The notes: a model not told the origin generated them from the letters alone. Shown: positions 10,224-24,388, counted from the first letter of the stretch. The stretch is 64,000 nt of DNA from Zygnema cylindricum (GCA_037447655.1 JBBHKE010003059.1:496001-560000), one strand, 5' to 3'. Translations and numbers: made by a program.

Positions 10224-13200
10224 TCAGCAATCCCCGTTCATTGTGACAGGCGTAACTGAGTCCGAGGGTTCCAGAGATAACTGATTAAACTTATAATCAA
10301 TGTTTTTGTCTTTTTCCACCACATGGCCATGTCCTCGTAGGAGCCTACAGGAAAAACAAAACGCGACCATAGTGAGTATTAAAGAAACGGGAAAAGAAAG
10401 GACGAAATAGAAAAATAGTGCAACAACATATTTTTATTTCCGAAATTTATGGAATATCAACAATATATATCATATCGGCTTTGAAGAAAACCCCGATAAG
10501 AAGGTCACATCTCCTCCCTCAGAGCAACGTACTTAATAACATCTGACTTCGGGTTTCGTATCGATAGAAAAAACACAATAATCGATTCTAGGTTTTTTCC
10601 AAGTCCTCGATAAAAATTGTTGGTCCGATAAATAGATCGAATTCTATCGTTGATAAAAAATCGGTACCGTATTAAGGACAAATCCAAACAAAATATGACG
10701 GCTCAAACAGGACAAAATTCTCAGATTGGGCTTGATTACACTTGCCAAATGGTGGTGTGTAATGTGACCAGATGTGACATTCTAACGTCCAAAAAATTAA
10801 AAAAAGATCAACAAGGCACAAAAAGGTGTAATGAGGGGAAGCGCCCATTCAATCATAACAGAAAGTACTGGTTTGTCCTTTTGTGTACACAGTGGAGACA
10901 GACCTTCACGGTATTTCACTAAAATTTCAAGGACATCAGCCTTTACTATTAGCGCCGAGTTTTTCTTGGCATGTACGGCAGAATCACGGTATTACCCCAT
11001 ACATATCGGTTATCGCCAATTATAAAAATAGCCCACGATAATCAAATTATCTGTCAGGCCGATAATTATCGAGGCAAGGGATCAACATTTGATAATATCG
11101 TTAACGCCGATTATCAGCTGCACAAACGATACAATATGAATCCCTAACCTGGGCATGAAAAGCATTTTGACTCCCTCCTAAAAGGGACAAAAAGAATACC
11201 CTAAGAAAAACTCTAACGAAAAACTCTACAAGAAAACTTATAAAAGAAACCGTAAAAAGAAGCCCTAACAACAAACTACTCCACATTTGTTCTTTGAAAC
11301 TCACCAACGAGTACTGAGAAGGCCCTCCACTCCAACAGGACCACGAGCATGAATCCTACTTGTACTGATGCCCACCTGAGAAGAAAAGACAAAAAGAAAG
11401 ACGGTTTATCTGTCAATTTCATATCCTATCATTCGCTTAAACAAAAAAGAAAATATATATTACAAAAACAAACCGTAAAACTGAATCACACTTGTACTTG
11501 TAATCTGCCAACTTCATATCTTATTATTTGCTTAGGCAAAATACAAAATACAAATACAAACTGCAAAGATGAATCACACTTCTCCTTGATTACTTTAAGG
11601 AGATTGTATGACATCTACGGCTAATCTATCAACTTCATATCCGATTTTTTGCCTAAAGCAAAATACAAAATACAAAACACACATACAAAACGCAAAAAAG
11701 GAATCACACTTGTGTGTCTCCTCCATAACATAAAGAAGATTGTATGGAAACCATACGGCACAAACATAACAAAATACAAATAGGTTCTTAGGTGTGTCTT
11801 ACCAGGTTTTCCATCAAACAAACCATAACACCAATTTACTCTTGAAACATATTACCAATACATAACATATACACAACATAAGAAAATAAAAATTTGCTGC
11901 ATTTATACAGTGACGTGAAAAGACTAACGTTTACTAATTTTGACCTCATAAGATTTTGCTGGGTCCACAGCAAAACCTTGCTTACCTCTGCCCCTAACCC
12001 GAAACGGAAACCATCTGAGAATCGCGTACTGGCATTGTGGAAAACTGCCGCACTGCATTCACAGAATCCGAAGTGCTATTAGTAAAATAGGTCTCATTAT
12101 TAAGAAAATACTTAAACAGTATTAAGAAAAGTCACAGTACTAACAAATCATCGATTCCTCATTCACCAGGGCTGATGTAACAGAATAGGTTACAGTATTA
12201 ACAGAATAGATCCGAGAATTAACAAAATAGGTCACAGTATTTACGACATAGGTCACAGTGTTGACTTACAGTTGAAAATACTTATTCCTCATTCACTAAC
12301 CCAATGAGCAATTAAGAAATGAGGTCACAGAATTAACAAAATACTTATTCCCGTCTTGCAGAACGAACGGCTGAGATTTAGGGTCTAGAATGTTGAAATT
12401 TGAAATCTATTTTGCTTAGTCAGTAATTTCCAGGATGCCAGTCAACTCTCTGCAGAGCAATAAGCTTGTAATTGTAGTGATTTTTATTTAAAATCCCATC
12501 AACTTCATTCTTAATTACTTACTTCATTTTACTTAAGATTGGCGTTAGTCCCATTTGGAACATTTGAGATTGAGATGCTCACTTCCGAACATTTGCCTCC
12601 AGCAAACTTTTACGGACATATTTTCCTTTCTCATTAACATCAAACTTAAATACGAGAGTAGAGACCAGCTTTTCCAGACTCAAAGAGGGAAAAAGACATT
12701 CCAAATGTAGAGAAACTATGTAATTCAGACAGAGGATAAAACAGAAAACGAACATGTTGCAAGTAAGAAGAGAGAGGGGACTGAGATGAGAACCTGTCTA
12801 CACTGCGCAAAAAATATTCTGCGGTATTGGTATCCTCAGTTACAATACAGTCTGTGTGAGAACTGCTCGCACCTCCCTCCCCCCCCCAATCAAACGTAAA
12901 TCGAAGAAAAATATTAGCACAAAAATCATAACAGAAAACATTTACACTTGACAGATTAGTCTAGAACGAGAAAAGACACACAAACTTCCCACCACTTGTT
13001 CGTAATTTGTAGTTTTCCAACCATCTTCAAATTCGATGTTTTGTGAATGACCACACGCGATATTACAATGATGTTGATCAACGCTGTCTCCCAGTCTATG
13101 ACAATAAAACAACAAAGTTTTCGTGACATGCGGAGAATAGCAACAAGTTGGTCCATAGTGTGGGAAGCTTTGAAATGTCAAAATCATAGTTCCAACATGC

Positions 13201-16200
13201 AAAGAGGGTGTATGGAAACGCTATATGTGGTTACCAAACATATACACATATTTCACCCGAAAAAACCATGTAATACTCACATAACAAGGGCAAACCAGAT
13301 ACAGCGTTTCCACGCATTTTTCGCACTTTTGAACTATGGCTCTAGTGTGTACAATGCCGGAAAATCGTTTATCATTGACACATGCTCAGCAAACATAACC
13401 AGGGAGACTAGAAAATTCAAGTTTCTCCTACTTAAAAGTCAAAAGGCTGTGAAAGTATATCAACTCAAAGTCATACCTTCCATTTGTATGAATGTAATCC
13501 ACAGCGGCAAAAACATCTTGAACAATTTCCACCGTACATTCATTGGAACCATACTCATGGTGAAGCTCCAAAGCCTTAGGGATTTCCAAAGCTGAAGCTG
13601 CCCTCTCACCTCCATATAGCTTCACTCCTGCCGAAAGACCCACCAAAAGATGGAGAAACCCACCAAAAAGAAACTTGAACAGTAAAATACAATGTTCTCG
13701 AATAACGATCGATCTTCAAAATCTTAAGAACACACCATTATTAACCTGCAATTAATCCTGAAAAACGCTGACAGCACCTGCGCAATAGTTTAACATCAAT
13801 TGATCTTGAGAATTGAAATAGAAAACCCTTGTGTAACTATTGATTTAAAATCAATCCTCAATCCGGAAATGGAAAGCTCTCGTACAACTATCCATCTGCA
13901 ATTAATACCGAGTGTTGAAAAACAAGTGCACTCACATGACAATCAATCTTCAATATTCACGGGGATTGAAAAGACCCTTAGTGTTATTAAGCCTAATTTC
14001 GGTCCCAAACAATGTGGAAGACTTTAAGCCTTTTACTAATTTAACATTAAGAAAAAAAAAATAATAAAATTAACGCTAAAAGAAATTCAGAGTGTAGACC
14101 GTGTTTCATACCTTTATCTTTTAAAGCAGAAATTAGTTCAAACAACTTGCCAGAAGCAAAGAGATCCTCATGAACCAGCAATGTCTCCTGCAATCAGCAC
14201 TCCATACACAACCTGTTAAAATTAATCCCTTTTCCTTTTATCTTTCAACTAACATAAACCTCCAGAAAATGTAGACATAGTGCTCCTTTGCCCTTCATCC
14301 TTTGATATTATCCAGCTAAGAAATACAGAAAATACAAGTAAACATACGCAAACAAGGAGGCGGTTTTCATGGAAAGTGAGAAGGAGACCATGGCATTGCA
14401 GGCGGCTGGGTAGTCTGTCTTCGCATCGACTACAATTTTTTTGGCCATCTCCAAATCAGCCGCTTTATCCACAAAGACATGACAAACCCCATCTGCAAAT
14501 GCAACATAAAACAAATATACAATAAACATCCAATACACGGCAGACAAATATATAATACAAATACAAATAAACAGTACACAAAGACAGTATACATCAAATA
14601 TACACTATACAAATATACAGTACAAATAAAAATGTACAGTTCACATCACATGTACATGCATACAAAGATACAGTACAAATTCAAATATATAGTCTACATC
14701 ACATAATGGACCAAACCAGACTAAAACCTTGAAAAACTAGAGGGCGATCTCTACAATTGCACCTACAGACTGAGTGATATAAATCTTGCAACTTTCTACA
14801 ATGCTCACGGCAGAAATAAGAAAAAATGTTAAACAGGAACTAAATTTACCCAGTACATTACACTCATACCTTAAGACAATCTGCTGCTATTCTCCTACCC
14901 ACGATAACAAACAGTTGCGCCAGGAAAAAAAAAAAAATCAGAAAAAGGCATTAGGAGTCCTTAAAAAAGTAAAAAACTCACCTGCGTGGCCTAAGACGGC
15001 AATTTTAGTATTCTCTTTAATGTGTGATACCAGTTCATTGCTCCCTCGAGGAATCACCAGGTCAATAACATCGTCTAACTGCGTCCAGAAAAAAACACCC
15101 AAGGAGCAATTCAGATAAACAAAAACAGGAGCTTCATTTATCCGTGCGTGAATCACTACAGCTTTCACCCACATTACTGTAGTTTTAGTTAACAGTTCAA
15201 CCACGTTCCTAATACTCATCCGCATAAACGGCGGTCAAACTTTCACAAAACCGCCTTCAATGCGGACTCAAATTTTATACCTAGTTCAACTTAATGATTC
15301 ATTTAATAAACAAAACCCAAATGATAGGAAAGAGAAGATGAGCACCTTAAGTAAATCTGGAATGGCCTCACGGGATGTGATCAGACCAATGAGATCTTTT
15401 CCAACTTCTTCAGGAAGCGCTTCAGTAATCACCTGCATAACTTCAAAATAAACATAAAATTTGGAGTATTAAAACTTTTAAATCGTATTTGTTTTTTTAT
15501 TTCACATGCATAACTTTAAAATCCCTCCCAGAAAACCATGTCCAACTTCAAGAACCTTACCTACTTTGACAAAAAAAAAATCATTTAATACCAATAGACA
15601 TAGCTAATGGCAAGTCCATTCACATAATTGGCAGAACTAAAGGTGATTCTTTAAAATTAGAGACCAAAAAAACTACACACTAGAAGCTGTGTACATAGAC
15701 AGGTCGTGAACTATCCCATTCTCATCCAAAACAAAACCAAACATTGACACCATTGAAATCTTTAAAGTTTCAAATGTTTTTTCCTTCTTCTTTGCATGGC
15801 AAATCGCCAAGCAGAACAGAGATAGAACTGTGGCTCACCCCATTATATTCAAGATAGAACTTTTTACTGCCCATCACTATTGGCGTTCATAACACTAATT
15901 CGTTCCCGACTTTCTTTGGCAAAAAATTGTAATATAGAGTGCTAATAAGGGAGTGGACCACAAAAAAACCCTCCTTAGTGAAGGAACCTACAATTCCTTC
16001 GCATCAATACGTTTAACAATGGACAAAGTGTAGGAAGCTCTAACCCTTGGTAAAATTAGACCCATTGCTATCCAGTAGAACCCACCTTGTGAAGTATAGC
16101 ATTGGAACGAGAAGCCTCCTTTCCTCCTTTAAGCAATAATCCATTGCCACTGCGAATCGCCAAAGATGCAATCTGTATCCATTTTGCAAAATATACACTT

Positions 16201-19200
16201 CAGAAAGTTTGTCCTCCAGAACATTTCCTCTAGAGCATATCATTTCAAGCCGACAGTGGCGTCAGAAAGGAAACTTTTTTTATTTACTGCTTTGCCATTA
16301 CTGAAGTCTGAAACTAGTCAACCAGTCAACACTCTTCCTTAAAACTTCTAGAAGTCTTATAAACCAGCTGAATATTGTATTGTTCCTGTTGGTCTACTAG
16401 CAGAATTTCAGCTTCAACATACATTCAAAAACTGTTCCCTAGCTATATGGGAGATTTACTTTTACCCCAGTAATGAGTACACGGAACCAGACTTCCTTGT
16501 CCTCAGGAGATGAACCAGGTTATCTAGTATGAGGTACACAAATGTGTTTTTGTTATAAGCACCCTTAGCCTCGATTGGAGATAATGTTGGAACAAAAATT
16601 ACAATACAACAGACTAGAAAGGACATGATTAAACAGCCAGTAACCTAAATTTGAAATAAATTATCAAACATGCGACAAATTCCTTAATAAATAGAGGGTT
16701 TCAACCGTCTTTCTGACATTGAGGGGATCCTGTAGGCAAGGTCCTTTTTGGTAAAAGGTCCTTTGTGAAAAAAAAACCGGCTATATAATCTATATAATCT
16801 AACTGGTAGGTTCTTACTGCCAAACTCTCACTTAAGCCCAGAGTGTATAGCAATGTTTTCCATACATCTTTTCTCATAGAAATGAAAAAAAACTTTCCCA
16901 TTCTCTTTCCCAAAATAATAACAAAACCCACAGGAGATGCAACATAAAAAAGATTTTATTCTATAATTCATTTTTCTTAATACCTGGGGAAGAGCATCTG
17001 GTCGAGATTCAAAAATGATGAGCAATACACCCAAAGGCCACGACTGTTGTTCTAAAGTAAGGCCATCTGTGATCTGCCCTGGAACATGGCCACACCCCCA
17101 ATACCCACCACCCACAATTTGGCCCACAGTCATAAATTAAATGTTAATGAATTGCTGAGGAACAAACATTTTCTCCATTAAATTTTTTCTCCATTAAACA
17201 TTTTCTCCATTTCCATAGAGTTGTCCTTTCTAACACAGTCTGAGAGGTTAAGTGTATGGAGCCACAAGCATAACAAGAAAGTACCTCAAATCTTTCCAGA
17301 TTCTACTTCCACGGATATTGAGTCAAAATTTATTTGTATACATCCAGACATAAAATACCAAAAAAAACCCAGAAAATACCAGCCTATGTAATCGCTTGTC
17401 GCATTTCCAGTGGATTCAACATTGAATGACCAGTTAACCCTGACATAAACATTATAATAAAGCTCTTTACAGAAACTCTTCTCCTGAATCATTGCCCTGC
17501 ATATAAGATAGAGTACTTCCTTGACTTCCTCCTGCCAAACAAGCAGCAACTACGATAGAAGAGACAGCATAACCATAATTATAGAGACAAACAACAAAAA
17601 CAATAACAAGAAGGATTTCCATTCAGTCGCTCTCATGTAAAACTCTCTCCCTCTTTCTCACTCCCTCTCGTTTTCTCTCTCTGTCTCTCTTTCCCCCCCC
17701 CCCCGCCCCCGGCAACTTTCTCTCTCACTCTCATCCTCTTCCTCTCCCTATCATCCAAATAAAAAAAACATTTCCAATCTCACCTCTGTACGTCTGAGTG
17801 GTTTCCCAATTGGTTCTTTCATGGCAGCAATAGATCGTATACCCTGTGCCAGCTGTCCTATCTGTCCACATGCAACAAGCCAAAACAAGGAACTTGAAAA
17901 TAAACCTACACGAGAAACGGGAAAACACCTTACACATCCCCCAGATATGCATACGAAAACTGAATACAAAGATGATAAAAGTGTTCCATTTAAGAGTAAT
18001 TCGTGCCAGATATTTTCTTGGCTTTTAAACGATTCCCTTTAACAATTCCCTTTTGTTTGAATGAAACCTATTATAGGACGAACTTAAGAACCCACCCTTC
18101 CGGGTTTCAACTTGAGACGTTGAAGCAAAGCTGGAGCAACTCCGGCCACTTCTGCTGCCCTCACATCAGACGCATTTTCCTCCACAATAATGGCCTCATT
18201 GGCCTCCAAAGCCTCTGCAACATTCAATAATACTTTTGCTCTCGCTTGACTAGATAAAGCCTGAATAAAGTACCCAATCACCAGACCATTCGGCAGAGTA
18301 AATACAAAATCCATCATCACCAAAAAAGCTTTCTTTTCCTATCAACCAACTAAAGATTTTCAACTTATGTTTACAATTCAATGCAGCATCTGTGACTACT
18401 CTCTGAGAAACTGCCGTCAAATGAAAAGTCAAGGTGTTACTAAAAAGAACCTTCTGAAACATCAAAACGAAGACGTTACAAACAAGCTGATCAAGACTCC
18501 CATCTCCAAATCCTATAGCTCCAATAGTGCTTGTACACTCCTAAAATGCTTCATTATTACTATCTTGTCATACCGTACTAACATCGAGCATTACTACTCT
18601 CGACGGACTAACCACACAAATGGCCCAATCAACACCACTTAAAGGGCACTTAAAAAGGAAGACGATTATAATCCACATATTTTTTCTTCAATTCAGAAGG
18701 TGGCTGAAGTCATTAAGTTTCTATGGCCCATAAAAATTATAGTGAGAATTGTACCTGGAGTGCCCGACTGGCCGTCCTTGCTGCAACCGCCATGTTGCGA
18801 GCACTATTCTCTTTAGAGGAGACCCAATTTGGAGCATCTTTGTGAAAGACTGTACCAGTGTGCTCTCCTCTCATAACATTGAGAAGACCATTTGTAGCAT
18901 ATCCACTGGTCTCCCACCAAAACCCATGGCTAGATGGTTTAAGTAAAGTGACATAAAGAAAGATGGTAAGCTTGCATAACTGGCAGATCCCTGTTTTAAA
19001 TTGAATGGATTCAATATGTCAGGCTCGACGTTATTTTTAAGACATTAGAAAAACTTCGTGCAAACTACAGGAGTTGGACTCTTATGATGAAAGAGGTTAA
19101 CACCATTTGTTGAATTGGCGACAATGCTTTCAGTTATTAACATTTAAAACGGTTAATGCTTTCAGCAAAACAGAGGCTGATAACTTCATTGCAACAGCCA

Positions 19201-22200
19201 TTATGAACAAAAAACTAGCACAAATCTCATGGGTAAACCTTATGAAAAAAGAAAATGCCCAAAACGCTGAATGCAAAATATACTTTTTAAAAATACAGTA
19301 TTTTCAACAACCTTGTACAAATAACAAGAAAAATCTGGCAGCATTTACAAAATCTTACAGAAGGTTTTGATGATAACTCTAAAATTGGAAAGAGGGCATC
19401 AAATCTTATCACGCTCCTCATACCCAAGAGAACTGCCACAATAACCATCATCGATTTCACAAAAACAAACATGGTTTCATGGTTAAAACCTTGAAATTAA
19501 TAGAAGTACAAGTGACTTTCTTACCTAGCAATTACCACAGGTACACCTGCTGCAGCAGACATCCAGGCTGCGTCCACTTTTGCCACCATTCCTCCCCTCC
19601 CAACACGAGACTTATCCCCAAAAGTAACCATGTCATGATGTTTATCCTTAAGGTATGTGTGGATAATCTGAGATTTAGGATCCTTGGGTGGACCGGTGTA
19701 AAGCCCATCGACATCACTTAAAAGAACTAAGGCATCAGCCCCGAGCTCCAGTGCGAGAAGAGCCGCAAGGCTGTCATTATCCCAAAAGATACCTGTCTCG
19801 TCCTGCAAAACAAATCCGCAACCAACATATGATTATAATTAATGAATGTACAATTAGATTGTATTCAAAACATGCTCTCAATATAATTCCAGGGAATCTG
19901 GCTGAAATTTAACTGCACTAAAAAGGGTTTTCAAATGCAAATACAGCAAACAATAAAAAACAAACAAGGCATTAACAGGTCGAGATTCCATTCCATCAAA
20001 ACTCTTGAGAACAACTGAATTTCGGTTGACTATCTTTTGAATTTTCGGCAAGCGCACAAGAAACATAAAAATATTAGCCAGCCATTATGCTCAATTTTGG
20101 CATTGAATTGCTCCTATACTGCAGGTTTTCAATGAGTAACCATTAAACCGTGATCGAACAGAAGACAAGCATGAAACGCATACTAAGCACAATCCCCCAG
20201 CTGGAAGGTCTAAATCCCTTCCCACTTCGTCCTTTGTTTTGGAGTTCCAGAATTTTTCCCCTTACCCCAGGGAGGGCACAATCTTCCGGTCACCATTGCA
20301 ACATATGAACGACATCAATTCACATACCTTGTACGGCGCCTTTCTTGTTGAAATAGCATCGTTTTCGTTAAAGATAGGCACCACACCGTGCTCTAACAAG
20401 AGATTCACTGTTTCTCGAAGCTGCCCACGGAAGTCAGGATTGCTAAAATCGTTGTCCGTCACCAACAGTTGAGAGCAGGCACAATCGAGCTGTAAACATG
20501 AAATGCAAACCACCAAAAAATGAAAATACATCTATAGAAACAAACACACATCACAAAGGAACAAACACACATCTCACAGTAACCAACACACGTTAGTAAC
20601 CAGCACACATCTCATAGTAACCAACACCCATCTTAAGGTAACAAACTAACTCACAAAGCACCATGGTTGCCAGCTTTAGGACTAGTTTTTACAAAAAGAA
20701 GTACACACATCAGCAAATTATGCACTCAAAAGATTTTATTTTTCTTTTTCTCCACCTTTACTCAGCTCTGAAGAATTTAGCAAGGTAAATACCCAAGAAT
20801 AAATCCCACTGTCTAAATTTAAATTTTAAAATTAAACATTTTGATTACACATAACCGGTGAAGGCGATTGTTGGAAAGACGGGAAAGATAACAAAGCTAA
20901 CTTATTGTTGGAAAGACGGGAAGGATACACAAAGCTAACTTGAACATATTTTAGCTTTTCAGCCACAATTTTGTAACATATAGTAGTATAACAAGAGATC
21001 CACAGCGGTTTGCTGAAGTCTATCGCATATTGGGCGCCTCTAAAAAATCATGGATGAGGCAGTATTCAGGCACATTATCAGGCATGATGCTCCACCTAAC
21101 AGCTGCTCAACTATCCTTATTATCAGAAGAGTTCTTGATAACGTCGGCAATTGCAGTCTTTACTATCAAGATGGCAATACATTTTATTCCTTGGCATAAT
21201 GGACAGTAAGGAACGTTCATACCGAATGGAAGAGCGTGTCATAAAGTGACATGAGGCCACTTTGACCTATCGCAGCACATGGTTTGCCATCCAGTTCCCT
21301 TTGTGGCTTCTGCAAATCCGCAAAACTGGGAAAAATAACATGCAACCTGAAAGTGAGAAGACCAGCAGATAAAAAGAGGTTGCACCAACGGCACAACAAC
21401 CATGACACAACAAAAATGGCAAAAAGAACCACACTCATGATTCAGCTTCAAAAAGAACAGCAGTCACCTGTACAAGCCAAGCTGAGGGCATTCTATAACA
21501 TGTAACAGTACACTGCCTTATCGTTATTAGAATGACAAAATTATTAGTGTAAATGACGAATTAAAATGTATAACACTAATTTAGTGTAAGGAGACGTGGC
21601 TAGACTGTAATACACTCCCTTAAGTAGTGTTATCCACACTAAATTTCTGGTTCGCGGCCAGAAAAACAGACCACCGAATTTGTATTCTTAACACTAATAG
21701 CGATGGGCAGTGTAGCCTAACCAGAAAGCACAGCACTTACCTCCAAATGCCCAAGCATCCAACAATCTGGAGGTGCTAACCTGGTCGATAATGCCGTCTA
21801 GATCTTTTATTTTCCGAAAAATATACAAATTGGAAGATTTACTTTTAAAAAGAAACATGGAAAACAGTTTGAAAGATCTTCACCCCTTCAACAAAGTGCG
21901 CTAGCACATTCTTGAACCAAGATCAATTGCAGAACCAGAAACGCCAAAAATCCTGAGTCCAACAACCTAGTACACTGCCCATCGCTATTAGAGTTAATCA
22001 ATCTAATTTGAGTGAGTGTTGTTTTGACCCAAATAACAACACTGATTAGGTAGAGGCCGCTAATGAGCCACTTGTAAAACATGATTCAGTGTAATTAATC
22101 ACAATAAAGTGTTACCTAAAAGGCGATGGGCCATGTACACCATGTGCCGTCATTGAAGGAATAATTAGCATGGGGCCCACATTACTCATATTGATTCTAA

Positions 22201-23479
22201 TTCAGTTCCAAATGACGTGGCTGATTCTGAACCGTTAAAGAATTAGCGTTAAGAAGAAAACAATCAGTGTCATGGATACTAATTAATATTAGCGATGTAA
22301 AATTTAGGAGCACCAATATAGTGTCCTTGACAGTAATAACGAGACACTGAGTGCCTTCCATGAGATACTAAGAGGGATGAGAAGACCAGGCACCTGCTTT
22401 TGAGCAATTTTTGATATCGGAGCTTTTGCCGCCCCACTCCAACAGCACCAGATGAGACAAGAATAACTTCTTTGCCTTCAGACATTAACAATTGGACCTG
22501 CAAAACAATGGCGCATAAAATAATAATAAGAAAAAAAACAAAACAAAACATTATAAGAATTAAGACCGACGCATAAAAATAAAAAAAACAAAACAAAGCA
22601 AAATATTGCGAGTATTAAAATGCTTTTTTCAGCAAAAGAAGAAGGATTATGAACAGAAACTGGTGTTTAACCTCATCTGAAAGACATTGCTGTTGTATAA
22701 AGTCAAGGAAAGAGAATTGTTGCAGACAACACTAGAGAACCTTTAAAAAAAAATGAAAACTGGGCACATTTTGTGACAGATATCCACATATTTAGGGTTT
22801 TCCTGTAAGGACAAAATAATCATTTCATCATCGCCAAAATACAACTCATCCTTCAACAAAAACGAAAAATGAAGAGACACCAGTGATGGAAAGTTTTCAA
22901 ATTGATTTGCAAACGCTACCAAACAATGTGAAATGGGGAGGACTATAGGGAGAACTATCACTCAAAATCAGCTTGCACTGTTTATTCACAGTAAAAAACG
23001 AAAAAAAGAGTGGGTGGAGGAGAAAAAAACCCAATTTCACACCTGTTCACATAAGCCTCCGAGTCGTCCAATCGCAAGACGGCCATCATTTTCACGCGTG
23101 ACAACAGCTGTTCCGACCTGTTCAAAAGTAGCTAGCTGAGATTTTTAAAAACCCTCAAAGAAACCTTTTTAAATTCATAAAGCTGGAACATTCGAACATG
23201 CTTTTCATCCTCATTAAAATGCCGCGACCAGCAAATGATTATTCTTACTGTAGCATCTTCCACTAACAAAAAAAAAGTTCTCTGTATAGCAGTCTCTGAA
23301 AAAATAATTATTAACTAGTTTCTAAAATATACTTCTAACCGCCGAGTTTTAGGTTAACAACAGAGAATAGTTCCAAGGACAATGCAAGTAGATAAATTAT
23401 CGCTTTTCTGCAAACTCACCTTGACAACAATCCGGCGGGCGTTGGTGAGAAAAGCTCGAGACTGGTCCGAAGTCGCCAT
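10224..23479 (-). CDS. P5CS: Bifunctional delta-1-pyrroline-5-carboxylate synthase
   Basis: Catalyses the first two steps of proline synthesis: ATP-dependent phosphorylation of glutamate, then NADPH-dependent reduction to the semialdehyde. Twenty exons close in phase to 731 codons, the usual plant length: 23479-23420, 23117-23043, 22497-22394, 21325-21223, 20489-20328, 19802-19525, 18905-18755, 18260-18096, 17861-17784, 17073-16984, 16172-16086, 15432-15346, 15078-14982, 14492-14389, 14187-14112, 13627-13477, 12862-12794, 12052-11986, 11375-11305, 10344-10224 (TGA). Residues 1 to about 290 are the glutamate kinase ([36 protein letters not shown]). The rest is the reductase ([20 protein letters not shown], catalytic Cys544 in [25 protein letters not shown]). 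Phe129 in TDNDF equals the residue whose change relieves proline feedback inhibition in Vigna P5CS, so feedback is probably intact. The last exon was chosen because it restores [11 protein letters not shown]. Introns carry MITEs and tandem repeats. Confidence 0.97.
11405..11790. repeat. Three degenerate tandem units of about 125 bp in a P5CS intron
   Basis: The blocks CAACTTCATATC, a run of AAAATACAAAATACAAA, GAATCACACTTGT and AGGAGATTGTATG recur in the same order about three times in the intron between exons 18 and 19. Confidence 0.65.
12085..12370. repeat. Short degenerate tandem repeats in a P5CS intron
   Basis: A unit of about 20-25 bp resembling ATAGGTCACAGTATTAACAA recurs at least eight times, with ACTTATTCCTCATTCAC interspersed, between exons 17 and 18. 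Confidence 0.65.
14500..14705. repeat. ATACA-rich simple repeat in a P5CS intron
   Basis: Irregular repeats of ATACAAAT, TACAGTA and TACACTA just upstream (minus sense) of exon 14. It opens spurious Tyr/Lys/Asn-rich frames. Confidence 0.6.
17640..17752. repeat. Pyrimidine tract in a P5CS intron
   Basis: CTCTCTCCCTCTTTCTC-type sequence with a C run near 17694-17710, close to exon 9. Low complexity. Confidence 0.75.
20540..20640. repeat. Tandem repeat of about 21 bp in a P5CS intron
   Basis: Four to five copies of a unit like CACATCTCACAGTAACCAAC lie just upstream (minus sense) of exon 5. Confidence 0.7.
21511..21712. mobile_element. TA-flanked MITE (202 bp) in P5CS intron 3
   Basis: Termini CACTGCCTTATCGTTATTAG and its inverted form CTAATAGCGATGGGCAGTG are flanked on both sides by TA (21509-21510, 21713-21714), the signature of Tc1/mariner-type insertion. 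No coding capacity. Confidence 0.85.
21973..22135. mobile_element. Second TA-flanked MITE in P5CS intron 3
   Basis: Starts CACTGCCCATCGCTATTAG, ends near GGCGATGGGCCATG, with TA on both sides. Same family as 21511-21712 but with a degraded right end. Confidence 0.7.
22195..22316 (+). repeat. Interspersed repeat shared with 48003-48142
   Basis: TTCCAAATGACGTGGCTG, TTAAAGAATTAGCG, AATCAGTGTC and ATAGTGTC occur in the same order in both places, about 120-140 bp long. No clear terminal repeats were found. This copy is in P5CS intron 3. Confidence 0.65.
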
Positions 23480-23887
23480 AGCCAATTAGGGTTGCCAGCA
23501 ATTATGCTATTCCTGGGCTTTCAAGTTACAGCGGCTATTTTCCTTTCACCGGAAATCCGGAATACTGAAAGTGCTAAATACGCCAAAGGTAATGATTTCA
23601 CATTTTCAACTTTGCTGCCTTGGCAGTCGTACAATCCTACAGGCGGCTGCACTGTACGAAAGTCAACAAATTGTAAATCCATACGGTACGGCAAAAGTGA
23701 CATGACAGATGTGTCGTATTGGGGATAGCCGTATAACCGATTCTCAATTTTATAACCGATTCTTTGTTTCTCACAGTCCACACATTTACTGGTTGAACCG
23801 TAGAACTGTAGAAGTCTACGGTGTACCGGACTTCTACAGGGTACAATCGTACATTCTAGTACAGTACAACTACAGTACTGTACTGTA

Positions 23888-24388
23888 CACCGCGCATCGT
23901 AATTAGAGTAATGAAAAAATTAGAGTATAAAAACTGAAAAAAACAATTAGAGTAATTTACGCTAATTTATGTGATAGAGCCTTTTCAACGATGAAGTTTA
24001 CTCTAATTTATTTAAGTACTCTAATTTGGCACACTAATATCATCTACTGTAAATAGGGTATTCGTACAGAATTTGGCAAAACGTACAGTTTATCGTCACT
24101 ATGACGTTTGCACTACGCGGTTTGTTATAACGCAGATACATGATAACGGCCTGTATTTCATCATTATTTGTACTTTTTTACTTAATAAAGTACAATTTTG
24201 CACGGTCTGACACCGTCCGTACTCCACACTATTTAAATCGAACCTATAATAGAATGAAAAACGCTAATTAAACTTTACCTTAAATAGAATAATGAAAAAA
24301 TTAGAATCATTTACTCTATTTCATGTGAAAGAGTCGAAATTTCGAGCGACCGAATTAGAGTAATTTACTCTAATTACGATGCACGGTG
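23888..24388. mobile_element. TA-flanked MITE, CACCG family (501 bp)
   Basis: Inverted termini CACCGCGCATCGTAATTAG and CTAATTACGATGCACGGTG flanked by TA. Internal landmarks GCACTACGCGGTTTGT and TCCGTACTCCACACTATTT recur in the copies at 37762-38249 and 39677-40178. Lies in the P5CS upstream region. Confidence 0.9.

Noticed and set aside
11101-11307. Alternative last P5CS exon after an AG at about 11150
   Set aside because: It would add an unrelated tail and stop. The exon at 10344-10224 restores the conserved [10 protein letters not shown] end in phase.
12942-13202. Candidate P5CS exon (minus) between exons 16 and 17
   Set aside because: No match to the family; exons 16 and 17 join directly in phase to give [11 protein letters not shown].
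13047-13595. 182-codon plus-strand frame
   Set aside because: Overlaps P5CS exon 16 on the opposite strand and adjacent intron; the minus strand carries the conserved protein.
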